From an uncultured Nocardioides sp. (lineage in GTDB: Bacteria; Actinomycetota; Actinomycetes; Propionibacteriales; Nocardioidaceae): DNA of 10,541 bases. The stretch is taken from the NCBI RefSeq assembly GCF_946885725.1, contig NZ_CAMPGZ010000150.1, positions 1 through 10,541 of the forward strand. Direction: 5' to 3'. The notes under the pieces were generated by a model. That model was not told the origin of the DNA. It worked only from the letters and a program-made list of their open reading frames with translations, and did not search any database. The position numbers and the translations under genes are program-made. Below are positions 6,576 through 10,541 of this stretch, piece after piece (position 1 is the first letter of the stretch; every line of letters begins with the position of its first letter).

Positions 6576-7535
6576 ATGAAGCTGCCACCTCGCCGGTCCC
6601 CGGACGACCCTCGCTGCACGCCGATCCTGCTGCGCCGCGACCTCCTGGCGCTGGGCTGGGACGACCGGCTGATCCGTCGGCACGTCCAGGCCGGCGAGCT
6701 CACGCGCATCCGGCACGGTGCGTACGTCGCGACGCGGGACTGGAAGCTGCTCGACCGGGTCGGCCAGTTCGTCGTACGAGGGCGAGCCGTCGTGAGGGCT
6801 GCGAACACCGGGTGCGTGCTCTCGCACGTGTCGGCCGCGGCCGAGTACGGCGCACCGATGTGGGGCATCGACCTGAGCCGCATCCACGTCACCCGCACCG
6901 ACGGACGGTCGGGCCGACGCGCGGTCGACGTCGTCCAACACGAGGCGCATATCGACGCCGCGTCTGTCGTGATCGTGGAGAGCCGGCTGGTGAGCGCACC
7001 CGCCCGGGCGGTGCTCGAGAGCCTGACCTGCGTCTCGGCCGAGGCCGGCCTCTGTCTCGCCAACCATCTGCTCCATCACGGCTACACGACGCGTCGGGAG
7101 CTCGAGGACGAGTACGTCGGCATGGAGAACTGGCAGCACAGTAGGGGCGCCGAGATCGTCCTGCGCCTCGCCGATCCGCGACCCGAGAGCGTGGGGGAGT
7201 CGAGGATCGCCTGGGTCTGCTTCCAGGCCGGCCTTCCGAAGCCGATTCCGCAGTACGAGGTGCGCGACGAAACCGGACGTGTGGTGGCACGCGTCGACTT
7301 CGCATGGCCCGAGCTCGGCGTGTTCCTCGAGTTCGACGGGCGGGTGAAGTACGAGTCGCTGCTGAAGCCGGGCGAGCGCGCGAGCGACGTCGTGATCCGG
7401 GAGCGCGACCGCGAGCGCCTCATCTGCCGGCTCACCGGCTGGCGCTGCGTCAGGGCGACCTGGGCGGACCTGGAACGTCCGGCTCGACTCATCGCCGAGC
7501 TCTGCGACGCGATGCAGTACCCGCTCGGAGCCTGA
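6576..7535 (+). CDS. AbiEi-like wHTH / DUF559-type endonuclease-fold protein
   Basis: This 319-residue protein belongs to a family common in actinobacteria and usually labelled 'type IV toxin-antitoxin system AbiEi family antitoxin domain-containing protein'. The N-terminal region (about 15-55, LLRRDLLALGWDDRLIRRHV then GELTRIRHGAYV) is a winged-helix DNA-binding domain of the AbiEi type. The C-terminal region (about 205-305) resembles DUF559 and Vsr-like PD-(D/E)XK folds: candidate residues are Glu208, Asp241 in VDFAW, Glu252-x-Asp254 in EFDG, Lys258, and the R/E-rich helix before GWRCVRATWADL. The active-site acids look intact. No AbiEii nucleotidyltransferase toxin is adjacent, so an antitoxin role is doubtful. 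ATG 6576 is preferred over an in-frame GTG at 6468, which would read through the repeat arm. GATCCT 7 nt upstream is a weak leaderless -10 candidate. The cellular role is unknown. Confidence 0.85.
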   Translation: MKLPPRRSPDDPRCTPILLRRDLLALGWDDRLIRRHVQAGELTRIRHGAYVATRDWKLLDRVGQFVVRGRAVVRAANTGCVLSHVSAAAEYGAPMWGIDLSRIHVTRTDGRSGRRAVDVVQHEAHIDAASVVIVESRLVSAPARAVLESLTCVSAEAGLCLANHLLHHGYTTRRELEDEYVGMENWQHSRGAEIVLRLADPRPESVGESRIAWVCFQAGLPKPIPQYEVRDETGRVVARVDFAWPELGVFLEFDGRVKYESLLKPGERASDVVIRERDRERLICRLTGWRCVRATWADLERPARLIAELCDAMQYPLGA

Positions 7536-7537
7536 TA

Positions 7538-7629
7538 TCCACAGAACACCCCACGCGTTCCTGGCACCTCCCACGTGAAGTTTCGGCCCGGTTGCGACGG
7601 GATCCCAGCAGCCGGTGGTAAACCGACAG
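7538..7629. repeat. Right inverted-repeat arm
   Basis: It begins 3 bp after the stop of the enclosed gene. In reverse complement, 7538-7591 matches 6451-6504 at 46 of 54 positions, including exact 10-base blocks CCGGGCCGAA and GGAACGCGTG. Its outer part at 7599-7625 (GGGATCCCAGCAG ... GGTGGTAA ... CCG) also matches 6418-6444 in direct orientation at 24 of 27 positions. The inner end reads TATCCACAG, again DnaA-box-like. The proximity to the stop codon means it could also fold into the 3' end of the transcript. Confidence 0.8.
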
Positions 7630-7633
7630 TCGG

Positions 7634-7656
7634 CACCGCCCACCACCGAGGCGGTG
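7634..7656. other. Inverted repeat just upstream of the ABC ATPase -10 box
   Basis: CACCGCC (7634-7640) and GGCGGTG (7650-7656) form a perfect 7-bp dyad with a 9-nt centre. It covers the place where a -35 element would lie for TAGGTT at 7660. A second, looser pair, GGCACC at 7632 and GGTGCC at 7666, brackets the -10 box. It could be a repressor operator; chance is not excluded in such GC-rich DNA. Confidence 0.35.
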
Positions 7657-7659
7657 TCG

Positions 7660-7665
7660 TAGGTT
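7660..7665 (+). promoter_or_regulatory. Probable -10 box and leader of the ABC ATPase gene
   Basis: TAGGTT fits TANNNT. A start near 7672 would give a leader of about 29 nt, ending with GAGGGAG (7692-7698) as ribosome binding site shortly before the ATG at 7701. Unlike several neighbours, this gene is therefore probably translated from a conventional leader. Confidence 0.5.
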
Positions 7666-7700
7666 GGTGCCCGCGATCCGCCCAAGCACCCGAGGGAGAC

Positions 7701-8513
7701 ATGGAGCCCGTTCTCGAGCTCGCCGACGTCACGGTTCGGCGCGGTCAGGCCACGCTGATCGAGGGCATCGACTGGACGGTCGAGGAGGACGAGCGCTGGG
7801 TCATTCTGGGGCCCAACGGCGCCGGCAAGACCACCTTGTTGCAGGTGGTGTCGGCGCAGATCCACCCGACGGAGGGGGTGGTGGGGATCCTCGGGGAGGT
7901 GCTCGGGACGGTCGACGTGTTCGAGCTGCGGCCGCGGATCGGGCTGACCAGTGCGGCGCTGGCGGAGCGGATCCCGCGCGACGAGCGGGTGCACGACGTG
8001 GTGGTGTCGGCGTCGTACGCCGTGATCGGGCGGTGGCGCGAGCACTACGACGAGCTCGACCACGCGCGTGCCGACGACCTGCTCACCGAGATGGGCGTCG
8101 CGCACCTGAAGGACCGGACGTTCGGGACGCTGAGCGAGGGCGAGCGGAAGCGGGTGCAGATCGCCCGGTCGCTGATGACGGACCCGGAGCTGCTGCTGCT
8201 CGACGAGCCGGCGGCGGGGCTCGACCTCGGCGGGCGCGAGGACCTCGTCTCCACGCTCTCGGTGCTGGCGATGGACGAGATGTCGCCGGCCACGGTTCTC
8301 GTGTCGCACCACGTCGAGGAGATCCCGCCGGGGTTCACGCACGCGCTGATGCTGCGCGGCGGTCGCGTCGTCGCGTCGGGGCCGCTGGAGTACGTCATGA
8401 CCGAGGAGAACGTCTCCGAGACGTTCGGCATGCCGATCCTGTTGGAGCACAACGACGATCGCTGGTCGGCGCGCCGTCGGCTGCGGCACCGGGTGCCGGG
8501 TACGCCCGGATAG
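7701..8513 (+). CDS. Orphan ABC transporter-type ATPase (ModF/YlmA-like)
   Basis: This 270-residue single ABC ATPase domain has Walker A GPNGAGKT at 37-44, signature LSEGE at 144-148 (in place of LSGGQ), Walker B LLLLDEP at 164-170 with catalytic Glu169, D-loop GLD at 173-175 and H-loop VSHH at 201-204. The Q-loop region reads IGLTSAAL from 80, without the usual glutamine. ModF- and YlmA-like stand-alone ATPases show similar Q-loop changes, as I recall them. No permease or binding-protein gene is nearby, so the partner and substrate are unknown, and a non-transport role is possible. ATG 7701 is supported by GAGGGAG just upstream. Its TAG stop overlaps the candidate -10 box of the following nfeD-like gene. 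Confidence 0.9.
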   Translation: MEPVLELADVTVRRGQATLIEGIDWTVEEDERWVILGPNGAGKTTLLQVVSAQIHPTEGVVGILGEVLGTVDVFELRPRIGLTSAALAERIPRDERVHDVVVSASYAVIGRWREHYDELDHARADDLLTEMGVAHLKDRTFGTLSEGERKRVQIARSLMTDPELLLLDEPAAGLDLGGREDLVSTLSVLAMDEMSPATVLVSHHVEEIPPGFTHALMLRGGRVVASGPLEYVMTEENVSETFGMPILLEHNDDRWSARRRLRHRVPGTPG

Positions 8514-8516
8514 GCT
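8511..8516 (+). promoter_or_regulatory. Probable -10 box of the NfeD-like gene, formed from the ABC gene's stop codon
   Basis: TAGGCT, identical to the cphB -10 candidate, lies 6 nt before the ATG at 8523. Its TAG is the stop of the ABC ATPase gene. No Shine-Dalgarno sequence precedes the ATG, which favours a leaderless transcript. A perfect dyad GGCACC-G-GGTGCC at 8485-8497 lies where the -35 region would be. Confidence 0.5.
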
Positions 8517-8522
8517 GCGGAC

Positions 8523-8993
8523 ATGGAGTGGTTCAGGGATCACGCGTGGGAGACCTGGACAGCTCTCGCGATTCTCCTGGGTCTCGCCGAGCTGCTCAGC
8601 CTCGACCTTGTGCTGCTCATGCTCGCCGTCGGCGCAGGCGTCGGCGCCATCCTGGCGGTGATCGGCCTGCCGGTCGCCGCCCAGATTCTCGCCGCGATCG
8701 GCGCGGCCACCGCCATGCTGCTGTTCGTGCGGCCGAGCATCGTCAAGAGACTCCACGCCGGACCCGAGCTCACGCTCGGTCACGACGCCCTGGTCGGTCG
8801 CCAGGGCGTCGCCGTCTCCGAGATCACCGCCGACGGCGGGCAGATCCGGATCAACGGCGAGTTGTGGACGGCTCGTCCGTACGACGAGACCGTGACCATC
8901 CACGAAGGCGCCAGGGTGGACGTCTTCCAGATCAAGGGCGCGACTGCCTACGTGCATCCCGTGCCCGAGATCGAGTCCGACGGGAACAACTGA
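8523..8993 (+). CDS. NfeD-like membrane protein
   Basis: This 156-residue protein is of the short NfeD type. It has about three hydrophobic segments (roughly 12-25, 28-47 and 51-69) followed by a soluble OB-fold domain at about 88-147, with LVGRQGVAVSEI, GQIRINGELWTA and GARVDVFQIKGATAYVHPV typical of the family. It lacks the serine-protease domain of long NfeD proteins. NfeD proteins pair with SPFH proteins in membrane microdomains, and the SPFH gene here follows after 12 bp on the same strand. The ATG at 8523 is 9 bp past the ABC ATPase stop. The specific process it serves is not visible from sequence. Confidence 0.9.
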   Translation: MEWFRDHAWETWTALAILLGLAELLSLDLVLLMLAVGAGVGAILAVIGLPVAAQILAAIGAATAMLLFVRPSIVKRLHAGPELTLGHDALVGRQGVAVSEITADGGQIRINGELWTARPYDETVTIHEGARVDVFQIKGATAYVHPVPEIESDGNN

Positions 8994-9005
8994 GAGGGGA
9001 CAGCC

Positions 9006-10169
9006 GTGGAAGGCTTTCCGATCGGTCTGGTGCTCTTCGCGCTGCTCGCGGTGTTCGTCATCGCAGGCCTGAGCAAGACCATCCGGATCGTTCCGCAGGC
9101 GCGCGCGGGAATCGTGGAGCGGTTCGGCAAGTACAAGACCACGCTGCCTGCCGGCCTCAACGTGGTGCTGCCGTTCGTGGACAAGGTGCGCTACATGATC
9201 GACCTGCGCGAGCAGGTCGTGTCGTTCCCGCCGCAGCCCGTCATCACCGAGGACAACCTGGTGGTGTCGATCGACACCGTCATCTACTTCCAGGTGACCG
9301 ACCCGATCGCTGCGACGTACGAGATCGCCAACTACATCCAGGCGGTCGAGCAGCTCACGATGACCACGCTGCGCAACATCGTCGGCGGCATGGACCTCGA
9401 GCAGACCCTGACCAGCCGCGAGGAGATCAACAGCGGGCTGCGCGGCGTGCTCGACGAGGCCACCGGCAAGTGGGGCATCCGCGTCAACCGCGTGGAGATC
9501 AAGGGCATCGACCCGCCGCCGTCCATCAAGGACGCGATGGAGAAGCAGATGCGCGCCGACCGCGACAAGCGCGCGCTGATCCTCACCGCGGAGGGCCAGC
9601 GGCAGTCCGCGATCCTCACCGCGGAGGGCAACAAGCAGTCCGCGATCCTCAACGCCGAGGGGGAGCGCGAGTCGCAGATCCTCCGCGCGCAGGCCGAGCG
9701 GGAGTCCGCGATCCTGCGGGCGCAGGGTGAGGGCCAGGCCATCCAGACGGTGTTCCAGGCGATCCACGACGGCCGCCCGGACCAGTCGCTGCTGGCCTAC
9801 CAGTACCTCCAGATGATGCCGGAGATCGCGAAGGGCGACGCCAACAAGGTGTGGATCGTCCCGAGCGAGATCGGCAAGGCGCTCGAGGGCCTCGGCTCCA
9901 CGATGAACAGCCTCCGGGGCATCCCCGACGAGGTCGACGGGCCGCGCAAGCGGGTCGACATGGGCTCCTCGACGCCCGACGTGGGCAAGATCGAGCGCGA
10001 GAACCAGCAGGCGCTCGACCAGGCGCACGACGAGGTCGCCGCAGCCATCGCCGCGGCCGAGGCCTCCACCCAGGTGACGGGCTCACCCGCGAACGGACAG
10101 GACCCGGGGCAGGGCACCGCAGCCCCGGCCGAGCCGAGCGGTGACCCGGGGGAGCCGCCCGCCCAGTGA
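9006..10169 (+). CDS. SPFH/Band 7 (stomatin, QmcA-like) membrane protein
   Basis: This 387-residue protein has an N-terminal transmembrane helix (about 5-22) and an SPFH domain from about 25 to 190: RIVPQARAGIVERFGKY, GLNVVLPFVDKV and the DLREQVV stretch are hallmark motifs. It is followed by a charged helical region made of 11-residue repeats (from 192) and a Pro/Gly/Ala-rich, probably disordered tail after about 355. The best matches in memory are bacterial stomatin and QmcA (YbbK) proteins, which oligomerise at the inner membrane with NfeD partners. GTG 9006 is supported by AGAGGGG about 6 nt upstream, right after the nfeD-like stop. The stop overlaps the next gene's GTG by 4 nt. Assignment to the family is firm; the role is inferred as membrane-domain scaffold or protease modulator. 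Confidence 0.94.
   Translation: MEGFPIGLVLFALLAVFVIAGLSKTIRIVPQARAGIVERFGKYKTTLPAGLNVVLPFVDKVRYMIDLREQVVSFPPQPVITEDNLVVSIDTVIYFQVTDPIAATYEIANYIQAVEQLTMTTLRNIVGGMDLEQTLTSREEINSGLRGVLDEATGKWGIRVNRVEIKGIDPPPSIKDAMEKQMRADRDKRALILTAEGQRQSAILTAEGNKQSAILNAEGERESQILRAQAERESAILRAQGEGQAIQTVFQAIHDGRPDQSLLAYQYLQMMPEIAKGDANKVWIVPSEIGKALEGLGSTMNSLRGIPDEVDGPRKRVDMGSSTPDVGKIERENQQALDQAHDEVAAAIAAAEASTQVTGSPANGQDPGQGTAAPAEPSGDPGEPPAQ
9579..9743 (+). repeat. Five tandem 33-bp repeats encoding 11-residue units
   Basis: Starting at residue 192 the protein reads ILTAEGQRQSA, ILTAEGNKQSA, ILNAEGERESQ, ILRAQAERESA and a last degenerate ILRAQGEGQAI. The first two units match at 29 of 33 DNA positions, consistent with a fairly recent duplication. 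An 11-residue period fits a hendecad coiled coil, as expected for the post-SPFH helix. Confidence 0.85.
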
Positions 10170-10541
10170 CATTCCTCGAGATCGTCGCGGTGCTGCTCGC
10201 CGGCACCGCGGCCGGCACCATCAACGCCGTGGTGGGGTCGGGAACGTTGATCACGTTCCCGACCCTTCTCGCGCTGGGGATGCCGCCGGTCCTGGCCAAC
10301 GTGTCCAACAACGTCGGCCTGGTGCCGGGTGCCGCAGCGGGAGCGTTCGGCTACCGCCGCGAGCTCGCCGGTCAGAAGCAGCGGCTGATCCGTCTGGGCA
10401 GCGCCTCGATCCTCGGCAGCTTCGGCGGCGCGGCCGCGCTGCTGCTCCTGCCCGAGGAGGTCTTCGCCGGCGTCGTGCCCGTGCTCATCGCGCTCGGCTG
10501 CGTGCTGGTGATCCTCCAGCCGCGGATCAGCCGGGCGGTCG
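10166..10541 (+). CDS. TSUP family (TauE/SafE) permease, N-terminal part
   Basis: At least 125 residues are visible before the window ends. The N-terminal TSUP motif is clear: AGTAAGTINAVVGSGTLITF, then PPVLANVSNNVGLVPGAAAG, followed by GSFGGAAALLLLPEEVFAGVVPVLIALG. The hydrophobic segments at roughly 3-25, 40-58, 77-95 and 100-118 fit a polytopic inner-membrane exporter. TSUP proteins move sulfite, sulfonates or other organic anions; the substrate here is unknown. The GTG start overlaps the SPFH gene's TGA as GTGA, and a GGGGGAG run lies about 11 nt upstream, so translational coupling is likely. Confidence 0.9.
   Translation, partial: MTFLEIVAVLLAGTAAGTINAVVGSGTLITFPTLLALGMPPVLANVSNNVGLVPGAAAGAFGYRRELAGQKQRLIRLGSASILGSFGGAAALLLLPEEVFAGVVPVLIALGCVLVILQPRISRAV

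Larger units (their letters stand above)
6413..7629. mobile_element. Putative single-gene cassette bounded by long imperfect inverted repeats
   Basis: About 1.2 kb containing one complete plus-strand gene and matching inverted repeats on both sides. The inner 54 bp of the two arms (6451-6504 and 7538-7591) match 46/54 in inverted orientation without gaps. The ungapped match continues outward more weakly (26/38), giving 72/92 overall. The cassette fills almost exactly the space between the -10 boxes of the two flanking divergent genes. There is no transposase and no visible target-site duplication, so mobility is an inference. Alternatives are a domesticated element, or a gene whose own operators happen to lie on both sides. 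Confidence 0.45.

Noticed and set aside
6576..7535. A type IV toxin-antitoxin pair
   Set aside because: Only the AbiEi-like winged-helix part is present; no AbiEii nucleotidyltransferase is adjacent, and the C-terminus is nuclease-like instead.
6405..7640. Target-site duplication flanking the cassette
   Set aside because: The bases just outside the arms (left ...GTAGCGGG, right TCGGCACC...) share no convincing short direct repeat.
6390..10028. A 1212-codon minus-strand open frame opposite the AbiEi-like gene, ABC, NfeD and SPFH genes
   Set aside because: It runs across four well-supported plus-strand genes and the intergenic repeats, with no recognisable domain. It results from codon bias.

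Overview
The window is about 70% G+C and coding-dense, with GTG starts, very short intergenic gaps and start codons preceded by TANNNT boxes at leaderless spacing. Together with an ACT-domain SerB and a single-gene AbiEi/DUF559-like cassette, this points to a high-GC actinobacterium, most likely Nocardioides or a relative. The genus is an inference from style and gene content, not from a marker gene.

Left part (1-4439). The last 28 codons of an unidentified plus-strand gene meet the end of cphA so tightly that the two stop codons share one CTAG. A minus-strand cphB-cphA operon follows, encoding cyanophycinase and cyanophycin synthetase with an 8-nt gene overlap. This is a complete intracellular pair for making and opening the Asp-Arg storage polymer. 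Only 34 bp separate cphB from a divergent SixA-like histidine phosphatase gene, and both genes look leaderless.

Middle part (4440-7629). serB (phosphoserine phosphatase with tandem ACT-like domains) and an upstream conserved-looking protein of unknown function lie on the minus strand. Between that pair and the next plus-strand gene sits the oddest region of the window: one plus-strand gene (wHTH/AbiEi-type N-terminus plus DUF559/PD-(D/E)XK-type C-terminus) framed by long imperfect inverted repeats. The inner 54 bp match 46/54 without gaps, and the ungapped match extends more weakly to 92 bp. Each repeat ends outward in a near-palindromic 27-bp block that also matches its partner 24/27 in direct orientation. 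This looks like a self-contained repeat-bounded cassette, possibly mobile or formerly mobile.

Right part (7630-10541). A plus-strand run holds an orphan ABC ATPase of the ModF/YlmA type, an NfeD-like membrane protein, an SPFH/stomatin-like protein with 11-residue repeats, and the start of a TSUP (TauE/SafE) permease. NfeD and SPFH form a classic membrane-microdomain pair. The TSUP gene overlaps the SPFH stop by 4 nt.

A regulatory theme recurs: at two junctions the TAG stop of one gene is also the first half of the probable -10 hexamer of the next gene, whose start codon lies 6-7 nt downstream. No tRNA, rRNA, CRISPR array or known insertion-sequence transposase was seen. No gene-free stretch exceeds 300 bases; the two largest gaps (6394-6575 and 7536-7700) hold the inverted repeats and promoters.
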